A DNA stretch of 64,000 nt from contig CANFXW010000009.1 in NCBI GenBank assembly GCA_947451145.1, forward strand, positions 62,001-126,000, written 5' to 3'. Source of the stretch: Sphingomonadaceae bacterium. Lineage in GTDB: Bacteria; Pseudomonadota; Alphaproteobacteria; Sphingomonadales; Sphingomonadaceae. A model generated the notes under the pieces. The model saw only the letters and a list, made by a program, of their open reading frames with translations, did no database searches and had not been told where the DNA came from. Position 1 is the first letter of the stretch, and every line of letters starts with the position of its first letter. The position numbers were made by a program, and so were the translations under genes. Below are positions 18,981 to 27,073 of the stretch, piece by piece.

Positions 18981-19286
18981 ATGACTAACATTACCCAGAG
19001 CGCCGCTAGCCAGAAGAGGCCGCGCCGGATGGCGCGCGAACCGCAGGCTAGCTCAGGCTTGCAGCAGCAGTCCGAACCGCGCGCAAAGGCACCATCAAAA
19101 CTTGACCAGGTCGAGGCCCTGCTTCGCGCCGGGCAAGGTACCGGCATTGCCGAGATCATGGCTGTAACCGGCTGGCAGCAGCACTCGGTGCGTGGGGCCA
19201 TGGCGGGAGCACTCAAGAAGCGCGGACTGGTGATCACCTCGGCCAAGGTCGATGGTGTCCGCCGCTACCGCGCGAGCGCGGCATGA
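18981..19286 (+). CDS. DUF3489 domain-containing protein
   Basis: SKLDQVEALLRAGQGTGIAEIMAVTGWQQHSVRGAMAGALKKRGLVITSAKVDGVRRYR. Confidence 0.9.
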   Translation: MTNITQSAASQKRPRRMAREPQASSGLQQQSEPRAKAPSKLDQVEALLRAGQGTGIAEIMAVTGWQQHSVRGAMAGALKKRGLVITSAKVDGVRRYRASAA

Positions 19287-19693
19287 GCGCGGCGCAGGTA
19301 ACAGAGTCCGTCCGCGAGATTGAGAACCTCGATCTTGATGGCCTGAGGAAGGAGTGGGCGCGCCATTACGGCGCGCCTCCGCCGCTGCGTTCGGTCACCA
19401 TCCTGCGGCTTATCCTGGCATGGCGGCTGCAGGCTGATGCGCAGGGCGGACTAGACAGCGATACGCGCCGCGCGCTGGCAAGGAAGGGCAGGGTTAAGGC
19501 TGAAGGGCTGGAACTTGGCATTGGCGCGCGGATTACCCGCACCTGGATGGGCAAGACCCACGAGGTAATCGTCGAGGCGGACGGGTTCCGCTGGGAGGGA
19601 CACACCTATCGCAGCCTGTCAGCGGCCGCGACCGCGATTGCCGGCAGCCGCTGGAATGGGCCGCGGTTCTTTGGCCTGCGCGAGGCACCATGA
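19283..19693 (+). CDS. DUF2924 domain-containing protein
   Basis: EIENLDLDGLRKEWARHYGAPPPLRSVTILRLILAWRLQADAQGGLDS...GARITRTWMGKTHEVIVEADGFRWEGHTYRSLSAAATAIAGSRWNGPRFFGLR; ATGA overlaps on both sides. Confidence 0.92.
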   Translation: MSAAQVTESVREIENLDLDGLRKEWARHYGAPPPLRSVTILRLILAWRLQADAQGGLDSDTRRALARKGRVKAEGLELGIGARITRTWMGKTHEVIVEADGFRWEGHTYRSLSAAATAIAGSRWNGPRFFGLREAP

Positions 19694-21252
19694 AGCGCTG
19701 CTCCATCTACACCCGCAAGAGCAGCGACGAGGGTCTCGAGCAGGAGTTCAACAGTCTCGATGCCCAGCGCGAGGCAGGTGAGGCCTATGTGAAGAGCCAG
19801 GCCAGCGAAGGCTGGCGCGCATCGCCTGCGCGCTACGACGATGGCGGCTATTCAGGAGGCACCATGGAACGCCCGGGTTTGCAGCGCTTGCTGGCAGATA
19901 TCGATGCAGGCCTGATCGATGTTGTGGTCGTCTACAAGATCGATCGACTGACCCGCAGCCTCGCCGACTTCGCCCGCATCGTCGAGCGGTTTGATGCCAA
20001 GGGCGTGAGCTTCGTCTCGGTAACCCAGTCGTTCAATACAACCTCGTCGATGGGCCGGCTGACGCTCAATGTCCTGCTGTCGTTCGCCCAGTTCGAGCGC
20101 GAGGTCACTGGCGAACGTATCCGTGACAAGATCGCTGCCTCCAAGGCCAAGGGCATGTGGATGGGCGGCACCCTGCCGCTGGGTTACGATCCACCGCTTC
20201 CCGGCGCCCGCGTTCTGCAGGTGAACCAGTCCGAAGCGGCAACAGTGCGGCATATCTTTACGCGCTACCTTGAACTCGGCTCGGTGCACAGGCTCGCCGA
20301 GGAGCTGCAGGAACAGGGCATCTTCTCGAAGCGCCGCATCGCGGCGAGCGGCAAGGAGCAGGGCGGCTTGCCATTCTCACGTGGCGCCCTGTTCCACCTG
20401 CTGCGCAACCGGATCTACCTCGGCAAGATCACGCACGGCACGCTCATCCACGAAGGCCAGCACGAGGCGATCATCGACGAGGACCTGTTCGCGGCCGCCG
20501 AGGCAAGGCTCGACCTCCAGAAGCGCCGACATGGCAGTAGGGCCGAGAGCAGGGTCGCCAAGGCGCCGCTCACCGGTCGGTTGTTCGATGCAGCAGGTAT
20601 TCCAATGAGTCCCTCGTTCTCGCGCGGGCGCTCGGGGAGAGTCTATTGCTACTACGTGTCGGCGTCGCTGCAGCAAGGCGGCAGGGCAGGGGCCTCGAAT
20701 GGAACCCGCGTGTCAGCGACCGTTCTGGAGAGGATCCTGACGCAGGCGCTAGGCCGGCTCATGCCTTCCACGCGCAATGCCTTTGGTCAGGTGGACAAGG
20801 TAACGATGCGTCATGACCGGATTGAGCTGGCATTGCCCGCAACACTCGCACGCGAAGCGGCATTGAACTGCGAGGATGGAGAAGAGGTAGTGCCGTTGGA
20901 CAGAGCAACAAGCCTCCTCATCTTGCCAATCACCCTCGCTTCCAGGCGTGGTGCCAGAACCATTGCGAGCGGCACGAAGCCGCAGGCGCAGCCTGATTCC
21001 ATCCTCATCGCAGCGCTGCGCAAGGCGCACCGCATGCTGGGTTCCGATCGGATCGGCAGACCGGTTCTTCATTCCTCGCCAGCCTCCAGATACGAACGGC
21101 GCCTGGTCCGGCTGGCCTTTCTCGCCCCTGTGATCCAGGCCGATATCCTTGCCGGACGCCAGCCACATCACGTCAACCTCGAGGTCCTGATCAGGGCAGA
21201 CATACCGCCAGATTGGGATGACCAACGCGCCGCGCTGCGCTGGAACGGCTGA
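19690..21252 (+). CDS. Recombinase family protein (large serine recombinase)
   Basis: MKRCSIYTRKSSDEGLEQEFNSLDAQREAGEAYV...DVVVVYKIDRLTRSLADFARIVE...SSMGRLTLNVLLSFAQFEREVTGERIRDKIAASKAKGMWMGG. Confidence 0.95.
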   Translation: MKRCSIYTRKSSDEGLEQEFNSLDAQREAGEAYVKSQASEGWRASPARYDDGGYSGGTMERPGLQRLLADIDAGLIDVVVVYKIDRLTRSLADFARIVERFDAKGVSFVSVTQSFNTTSSMGRLTLNVLLSFAQFEREVTGERIRDKIAASKAKGMWMGGTLPLGYDPPLPGARVLQVNQSEAATVRHIFTRYLELGSVHRLAEELQEQGIFSKRRIAASGKEQGGLPFSRGALFHLLRNRIYLGKITHGTLIHEGQHEAIIDEDLFAAAEARLDLQKRRHGSRAESRVAKAPLTGRLFDAAGIPMSPSFSRGRSGRVYCYYVSASLQQGGRAGASNGTRVSATVLERILTQALGRLMPSTRNAFGQVDKVTMRHDRIELALPATLAREAALNCEDGEEVVPLDRATSLLILPITLASRRGARTIASGTKPQAQPDSILIAALRKAHRMLGSDRIGRPVLHSSPASRYERRLVRLAFLAPVIQADILAGRQPHHVNLEVLIRADIPPDWDDQRAALRWNG

Positions 21253-21263
21253 TCGGGTATTTT

Positions 21264-21482
21264 CCTGTTATTGCGCTTAGCAGGCCCTGTTCTGGTCGAT
21301 AACAGGGCCTGTTATGGCGATTTAAGCCCCTGTTATGGCATTTAACAGGGAATGGCATTTTGCGGCTCGAAAGTGGCAGAAAACTGCGGCCCACGGTCGG
21401 CCACGATAGCGATGCAGACCGCAAATGCCCTGTTTTGACCTGCGATTTTTGCAATTTTCCCTGTTCCTGATTGAAAACAGGC
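21264..21482. repeat. Cluster of CCCTGTT/AACAGGG words downstream of the serine recombinase (copy 2)
   Basis: Nine CCTGTT/AACAGG occurrences in about 220 bp, including a 21-bp-period direct repeat CCTGTTATGGC(g)ATTTAA at 21308 and 21329. Confidence 0.75.
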
Positions 21483-21651
21483 AAACCGGACCGATTGCGA
21501 TCCGTGCGGAGACTGGCTCCGCGACGGGCCGTAGAAAGGGTCTAAGACGGCGGCAACATTTGCGCCCTGATCCGGTTTGAGCCACGCAAGCCCGCGCACA
21601 CCGCGGCGTTGCGCGGAGACCCTGTTATCAGAGACTGGTGCTCGGGGTCGC

Positions 21652-21665
21652 TGGCGGAGACGGAG
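21652..21665. repeat. Candidate attL (14-bp core TGGCGGAGACGGAG)
   Basis: Identical to the tRNA-Ser 3' terminal sequence at 28273-28286. Confidence 0.7.
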
Positions 21666-21856
21666 TCCGTCCGAATGACGGCGTATTTGTCGAATGTGAC
21701 GGTATTGCGTGGGATTGACCCATTGCCAGCATCGGAAACTAGACCCATCCGACGCACAAGACTTTTGCAAGCGGGTCGTAGTTGCAGGGTCGAAATTACA
21801 TGGTTGCATGGTTGGACGGAGGTGCACTAATTGCTTAGCCCCCAATGGAGGCAACA

Positions 21857-23005
21857 ATGACAGACACCAAACGCAAACCCCTAACCACTGATCTTGCAGT
21901 CAAGAACGCGAAATGCGCAGAGGGAAAACGTGTCACGCGTTATTCCTGCGGAGGTCTCGGTCTATTCCTTGACGTCAAAGCGGGCGGTGCGCGGTCCTTT
22001 ATGCTTTGCATCATGGTCAATCGAAAGCGTTTGGAGCGAGGTCTTGGGTCGTACCCACAAGTTGGGCTGGCCGATGCCAAGGAGCGAGCCATTGTGTGGG
22101 CACGGCAGTTGCGCGAAGGCAATCAGGTAGGGGTAAAGGCGGCAAGGGCAGCGGCCCCAGCAGTTGTCACCTTTCGCGCGGCCGCCAAGCAATTTCTCGA
22201 ATTCCAAGACAGAGAAGGTAATTATAAGAAGGCATTAAATGGCAAGGAGGGTGTTCATCGCCGTCAATGGGACTACACGCTCGATACTTTTGTTCACCCA
22301 AAGATAGGGGATATGGACGTCAATGAGATACGGCTTTCGCATCTCACCCCAATCTTTGAACCTATGTGGAAGGCGAAGTATGCGACCGCATCGAAGACGC
22401 GCTCGCGCATTGCGCTTGTCCTCGATTACAGCGTTGATCAAGGTTGGCGGAATGAGGATTTGATGAATCCTGCACGTCACAAATCAACCACTTTCAAGCG
22501 ACCGAAGGGCTACCAAACAAAGAGTCATGCAGCTGTTGAAGTCGAGGATATGCCAAACTTCATGGCCGATCTTCGTAAGCTGGAATCGATTTCAGCAGCC
22601 GCATTAGAGATCACGATCCTGACAGGCGTTCGCACAACTGAAACTCGTGCGGCGAAATGGGACGAGATTAACTTCGAATCCCGAACTTGGATCATTCCTG
22701 CCGAGAGAATGAAAGCGAGCAAGGCGCATCGCGTTCCGTTGTCTGATCGCGCAATCGAAGTGTTCAAGCGGCTTCTCCCACTGCGGGGGCCGGACGACTT
22801 TGTGTTCCCAAGCCGGGGGAGCTGCCTTTCAAATATGGCACAGCTTGCTTGTCTCAAGGGCCTCCTGCCTGATGTAACCGTCCATGGCTTTCGCTCGACG
22901 TTTCGCGATTGGGCCATCCAACAAGGTATTGTCGATGAAGTGCGCGCAGCATGCAGCGCACACTCGAAAAAGGACAAGGTGCAGGCGGCATACGAACAGG
23001 CCTGA
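21857..23005 (+). CDS. int: P4-type tyrosine recombinase/integrase, short C-terminus
   Basis: LAVKNAKCAEGKRVTRYSCGGLGLFLDVKAGGARSF (DUF4102-like N-terminus); LTGVRTTETRAAKWDEIN; VHGFRSTFRDWA; SAHSKKDKVQAAYEQA*. Confidence 0.9.
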   Translation: MTDTKRKPLTTDLAVKNAKCAEGKRVTRYSCGGLGLFLDVKAGGARSFMLCIMVNRKRLERGLGSYPQVGLADAKERAIVWARQLREGNQVGVKAARAAAPAVVTFRAAAKQFLEFQDREGNYKKALNGKEGVHRRQWDYTLDTFVHPKIGDMDVNEIRLSHLTPIFEPMWKAKYATASKTRSRIALVLDYSVDQGWRNEDLMNPARHKSTTFKRPKGYQTKSHAAVEVEDMPNFMADLRKLESISAAALEITILTGVRTTETRAAKWDEINFESRTWIIPAERMKASKAHRVPLSDRAIEVFKRLLPLRGPDDFVFPSRGSCLSNMAQLACLKGLLPDVTVHGFRSTFRDWAIQQGIVDEVRAACSAHSKKDKVQAAYEQA

Positions 23006-23074
23006 GGCCGCTTGCGAAAGTCCTGAACTCACGCCACAACGATTTTGCCTTCCGTGAAAGCCGGTAGGCGGGGC

Positions 23075-23188
23075 TTAGTAACCCCTCTCAGCAAACTCGG
23101 TCCCCAATTTGGAGGCCGGGTGGCATGCGCGTATGTCCAGCCGGTTCGCCGGTAAAGGCGCATGCGCCTGCGCTGAGTAGGTTACTAA
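23075..23188. other. Nested inverted-repeat region (structured DNA/RNA candidate)
   Basis: TTAGTAACC/GGTTACTAA (23075-23083 and 23180-23188) and CTCAGC/GCTGAG (23087-23092 and 23172-23177) enclosing GCATGCGC/GCGCATGC and CCGGttcgCCGG. Confidence 0.6.
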
Positions 23189-23251
23189 CATCCGGCTTTG
23201 GCCGCGCCCCGAGAGGAACATAGGGGTTGCGCAAGGTCTAGCTGATCGCCG

Positions 23252-23268
23252 CTCCTGACAGTCAGGAG
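23252..23268. promoter_or_regulatory. Hairpin CTCCTGAC-A-GTCAGGAG overlapping a Shine-Dalgarno sequence
   Basis: 8-bp perfect arms; right arm contains the AGGAGG ribosome binding site of the GTG-started ORF at 23276. Confidence 0.6.
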
Positions 23269-23275
23269 GCGCGCT

Positions 23276-23860
23276 GTGAAATTCGTTGCAGTAATGGTTT
23301 TCGCAGGAGGGTTGGTCGCTCTTCTGCTTGGGCTGATTGGTATCGTAAGACCGATTACGATCTTGCGCATGCCCACAAGGAAGCGCGCTGCCGGTTGGGT
23401 AGTTATCGGCTTTACTGCGATGATTCTCGCGGTGATTGTCGGCCCCTCTGAGACGGAAAAGCAACGAGCTGGCGGACAGCAAGAACTAGGCCAGCGTCGG
23501 GAAGCGGCAGTTCAGAAGTGTTTGCAAGATGGCAAATATGCAAGTCAGGCTGACTGCATATCAAAAGTCAGCGATGCCTTTGAACTGCGTCGCCATGGGA
23601 TGAGTGACGCGCTAGATAAATTTCAACAGTGTGCCAAGGATGGTTCGGGCTGTCCCGACGCCAATTCCTTTGATCTGCCATATTCCTGCCAAACTGCATT
23701 CGAGGCAGCGGGCGTCGCATTGTACTTTACAGATTCAATTGATCGGAAGCGAAAGTGGGCAGAGGTAAAACCCACCGAATGCATTGATGAAATGGAGCTA
23801 TGGAAGTTGCAGGCAAAGCCGGTTTTTAACGCTTTGGAAAGAGCAGCAAATCGTCCGTAA
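23276..23860 (+). CDS. Hypothetical protein with N-terminal membrane segments and a Cys-containing C-terminal domain
   Basis: GTG start with strong SD; MKFVAVMVFAGGLVALLLGLIGIVRP...AAGWVVIGFTAMILAVIVGPS. Confidence 0.6.
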   Translation: MKFVAVMVFAGGLVALLLGLIGIVRPITILRMPTRKRAAGWVVIGFTAMILAVIVGPSETEKQRAGGQQELGQRREAAVQKCLQDGKYASQADCISKVSDAFELRRHGMSDALDKFQQCAKDGSGCPDANSFDLPYSCQTAFEAAGVALYFTDSIDRKRKWAEVKPTECIDEMELWKLQAKPVFNALERAANRP

Positions 23861-24280
23861 CAGGCCGTTGGGTAGCAGCTACTCCCGGTATCGATACCCT
23901 GCCTGTTGAAACCTTGCCGCGCATTGCAAACATGGCAACTGACTGCGACCACGAGCTAACCGAGGCTGGGTTGGCTGGCTTGGCAGATAGCCTGACCACA
24001 GATTGAGACCATTTTACCGACAGCGGGGGGGATAAGCATGATCCCTTTCACCGGATCAAGATGCTGATGCGGACATGACGTCCGCAACACTCAATAGGAA
24101 ATCCGCCACTTTCCGACTGTTGTTGTCCGCTAACCCTGCAAATGCACCGATAACAAGGAGCGTCGAGGTCGCAGCATGTGAGTGTGCAATTTGCCTTTGG
24201 ATGCGAGGCAGGCCTTGTTTGATGTAGCTGCTTCACTGATCCGGCGTAGATATTTGGGCTGCAATTTGCCAATCTCAGCT

Positions 24281-24523
24281 TATCATCCTGCAATATCATC
24301 AGAACAAATAAAACGTATCATCGAGAAATAAGCGGCTCATGATACAAAATTCAGCTGATTTTGGGGATTTAATAAACATGTATCACAAATATCATTTTTA
24401 TCATTATTTCATGAAATTTTGAGTCTCGATATGAGGCTCTATAAATTGCTTCCGACGCATATCTCCTTCGACGCCTTTGTGCAGGCGGGGCGCACGTCAT
24501 ATTCGTGTGAAGCGTGATACATG
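24281..24523. other. AT-rich iteron-like region, putative replication origin
   Basis: Six TATCAT/ATGATA words within 24281-24404, TATCAC/GTGATA at 24381 and 24514, palindrome ATTTCATGAAAT at 24406-24417, adjacent to the primase gene. Confidence 0.5.
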
Positions 24524-24530
24524 CACATGA

Positions 24531-26927
24531 TCAGTCAAAAGCATCTCCACGTGCCCAACGGCCATCAATCTGCTGGCCCTTTGCGTCCTTGACGGGTTCA
24601 ATTTTTCGCGAGAGCTCAAGTAGACCTAGTGCGGCTCTGATCGCCCTTTTAGGGTCCTTGCTGTCGATCTTGCCCGCACGTGTGGTTATGCTGTCATAAT
24701 CGGGCAGATAGGCGAGTGTGAAATAGCCTTTGGCAATCGCCATGCGCGCCCGAGCGGGATTTGTGCACTTTCCTTTCTCAAAATATCGACGGATTAGCTC
24801 TTCGATCCGCGCAGCGAGAGCAATGGTATCGCTGTCCAGGTTACCGTTGCGAAGATGCTCCAGCGCAATTGCAGTTGAATTTTCGCAAGCCATGCGCGAC
24901 CAGTCCAGTATCTCCCGCGTGATTGGCGTCCCGTTCCAAAATGCCATTGCCGTGGCCATTCGAATTGTGTTCTCGCATAATGAGCGGAGCAGCTGTGCCT
25001 TTTTCCCAGCGTTTGCACGTCTCCAAAGCGATACCTCCTGCCGCCATTCGAAGAATTCATTGTCCAGCTCTTCGGTCGTGAAGCCGACGTGGAAATGGGG
25101 CTGAGGTAGATTGTTCGGCGGGTTGATGCAGGCAAAGCGCGACTGCATGGCTTCAAGTAATTTCGGATCGACTGCTTCGGCTGGCTTCCGATTGAATGAT
25201 GGCTTACCATCACCCTGAGCAAAGAACACGCGACCTAGAAGCCCGTCTGTGACGCCATGCGCAGCCAACCCTTGAAACGTCTCTTCTTCGGTCCCCATCC
25301 CCAAAAACGACAACGCCGGATTGGCGATGGGTTCACGGTCTTTATCGGCCTTGGTCAACTCTTGCCCGGTTAGCATTTTGCGCGGGCCAAACTGCGAAAC
25401 TCCGTAAATCTTCTTCATCAGATCGAGAATGCCGCGCTGCCAAGCCGAGGTTGATCTTGTCAGGGCCTCAAACCAAGGGCCCATTTCATCTTGCAGTAGG
25501 AAGCCCGAGCCATTGCACGGACCCTCACCGAGTTTTCGATAGAGGCCGCTGTCCGAACGCGGTTCACCGATGATCTTAACTCGATCGCCGACGACCTGTG
25601 ACATTGCTCCTCCTGAAAGGACCTCCTTGCCGAAACCGGCTGTTGCAGTGGCAATGATGTAAAGGTTGGCGAACGCGAGTGAGGGTCCGACAACGCGGTT
25701 GCCAAGCATCGCTCCCATGTGACTAAGGGTTGCGACGTTCGCCAACTGAAGGTCGGTTTCGGCGACCGAAGTCAAAAGCCAATCGCGGTAGCCGCGGTAG
25801 ATTGGGACGGGAAAATCGGGCAGTTCAATTCGCGGGAAGTCATCATCGATCTCGATCCGCTTCCCGGCTCGAGCTATATAGATGCCTGCCATGCGCTCCC
25901 GCTGCGCATCGGCCTCCCGCTTAGCTTCCTCCACTTCGCGGTTCGCTAGGCCAATGAGCTTGTGATACTCGCCCCTGAGGTTGAAGCGATCATAGTTGAC
26001 CTTCGAAGGCGAAGTGAAGCGACGCTGGTTCTGCTTGGAGATGGCAGGGGTTTGCTCGGCCAAGTAGGACTCGCTGACGATCCGCCAAACAATCTCATGT
26101 TGGTCCCTGTGGCCACAGGTGATTTTTGCGGCCCATTGGATCAAGGCCGCACGGGATTCGGACAGGTTGACCTCATCAAGCCCGGCTGGGCCTTCTATCA
26201 ATTCCCGGTAGTTGAACCCTGCGCTGGTCTTGCTTGAACTCTGGACCATGCGTCGCCGGGTTTCGCCAATGGCCTCCTCCAAAGGTAAGGCGCATAGTTC
26301 GGAATCGCCTTCAACCTCGGAAATGGGGACACCGTCGAAGCTGTAGCTTGAAGCGATGCCTTGCAACTGTGCTAGCAAGTTCGCGGGAATGGCAGCGATT
26401 GGCAGGCCATTGCTGCAGCCGGTCATCCGAACCCAACCGTTACCGATCAGCAAATCAATTCCATGGAGGCCTTTTATTTGGCGGAAGGGAAGGCCGTGGT
26501 CGTTAGGCAACCGGAACGCGGCATGAAATCGCCCTGGGCTGCGGGACTGCTCAGTGTAGGTGGTTTCAAGACAGTCGGCCAGCAAGCAATCATACGCTGA
26601 CTGCGCCGTTTCCAAAGTCTGACCTTCACCATAGTTCGCATGCTCGCGGCTGGGACGATCATCGAAATCCAGCCAGAGAATTGACCCTGTGCCAAGGTGC
26701 GCCGCGTATGCCTGCTTACCCTGTCCTCTCCAATAATCGACCCATGCGATAATCCGAGGCAGTGCCGAACGTACTGACGAGTCACTCCAAGTGACAACTG
26801 TACTTGTCCCGTAGTGCGGGTTGTTCTCATCACCAGCCAACGGTTGATAGAGCCATTGATCGCCAAGGTTCAGGAGAAATTCGTCTCCCTCTATGACGGG
26901 CCAGTGGTTTGGTTTGAACTCTGACAT
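24531..26927 (-). CDS. Primase/helicase-like protein (DUF3987-like)
   Basis: MSEFKPNHWPVIEGDEF...; ILWLDFDDRPSREH...GRFHAAFRLPNDHGLPFRQIKGLHGIDLLIGNGWVRMTGC (prim-pol-like); LYIIATATAGFGKE (Walker-A-like) and FLLQDEMGPWFEAL. Confidence 0.75.
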   Translation of the reverse strand: MSEFKPNHWPVIEGDEFLLNLGDQWLYQPLAGDENNPHYGTSTVVTWSDSSVRSALPRIIAWVDYWRGQGKQAYAAHLGTGSILWLDFDDRPSREHANYGEGQTLETAQSAYDCLLADCLETTYTEQSRSPGRFHAAFRLPNDHGLPFRQIKGLHGIDLLIGNGWVRMTGCSNGLPIAAIPANLLAQLQGIASSYSFDGVPISEVEGDSELCALPLEEAIGETRRRMVQSSSKTSAGFNYRELIEGPAGLDEVNLSESRAALIQWAAKITCGHRDQHEIVWRIVSESYLAEQTPAISKQNQRRFTSPSKVNYDRFNLRGEYHKLIGLANREVEEAKREADAQRERMAGIYIARAGKRIEIDDDFPRIELPDFPVPIYRGYRDWLLTSVAETDLQLANVATLSHMGAMLGNRVVGPSLAFANLYIIATATAGFGKEVLSGGAMSQVVGDRVKIIGEPRSDSGLYRKLGEGPCNGSGFLLQDEMGPWFEALTRSTSAWQRGILDLMKKIYGVSQFGPRKMLTGQELTKADKDREPIANPALSFLGMGTEEETFQGLAAHGVTDGLLGRVFFAQGDGKPSFNRKPAEAVDPKLLEAMQSRFACINPPNNLPQPHFHVGFTTEELDNEFFEWRQEVSLWRRANAGKKAQLLRSLCENTIRMATAMAFWNGTPITREILDWSRMACENSTAIALEHLRNGNLDSDTIALAARIEELIRRYFEKGKCTNPARARMAIAKGYFTLAYLPDYDSITTRAGKIDSKDPKRAIRAALGLLELSRKIEPVKDAKGQQIDGRWARGDAFD

Positions 26928-26928
26928 T

Positions 26929-26957
26929 GCACTCACCTTGTGTTTCAGGGTGAGTGC
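26929..26957. promoter_or_regulatory. Inverted repeat GCACTCACC-N11-GGTGAGTGC upstream of the primase start
   Basis: 9-bp perfect arms immediately 5' of ATG at 26927 (minus strand), overlapping the apparent SD AAGGTGAG. Confidence 0.6.
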
Positions 26958-27073
26958 CATCCCTTGTATTGGGACGCCGTTTTGCACCTATATAATTGTA
27001 TTACTAATATTATTTTGCTTGTCTCAACTGCCGCGCATGATGTATTCGATACGCCTCGTCAGGACGCCCCACA

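Noticed and set aside
21264-21482. Possible CRISPR array downstream of recombinase
   Set aside because: Repeat unit too short and spacing irregular; only one 21-bp-period pair.
22980-23040. Integrase C-terminus lost through a sequencing frameshift
   Set aside because: Reading the bases after AYEQA in the +1 shifted frame does not yield the expected RRGD...WA tail, so a simple indel does not explain it.
24048-24299. 83-aa minus-strand ORF in the island non-coding stretch
   Set aside because: No ribosome binding site or family similarity recognised; more likely regulatory or non-coding DNA.
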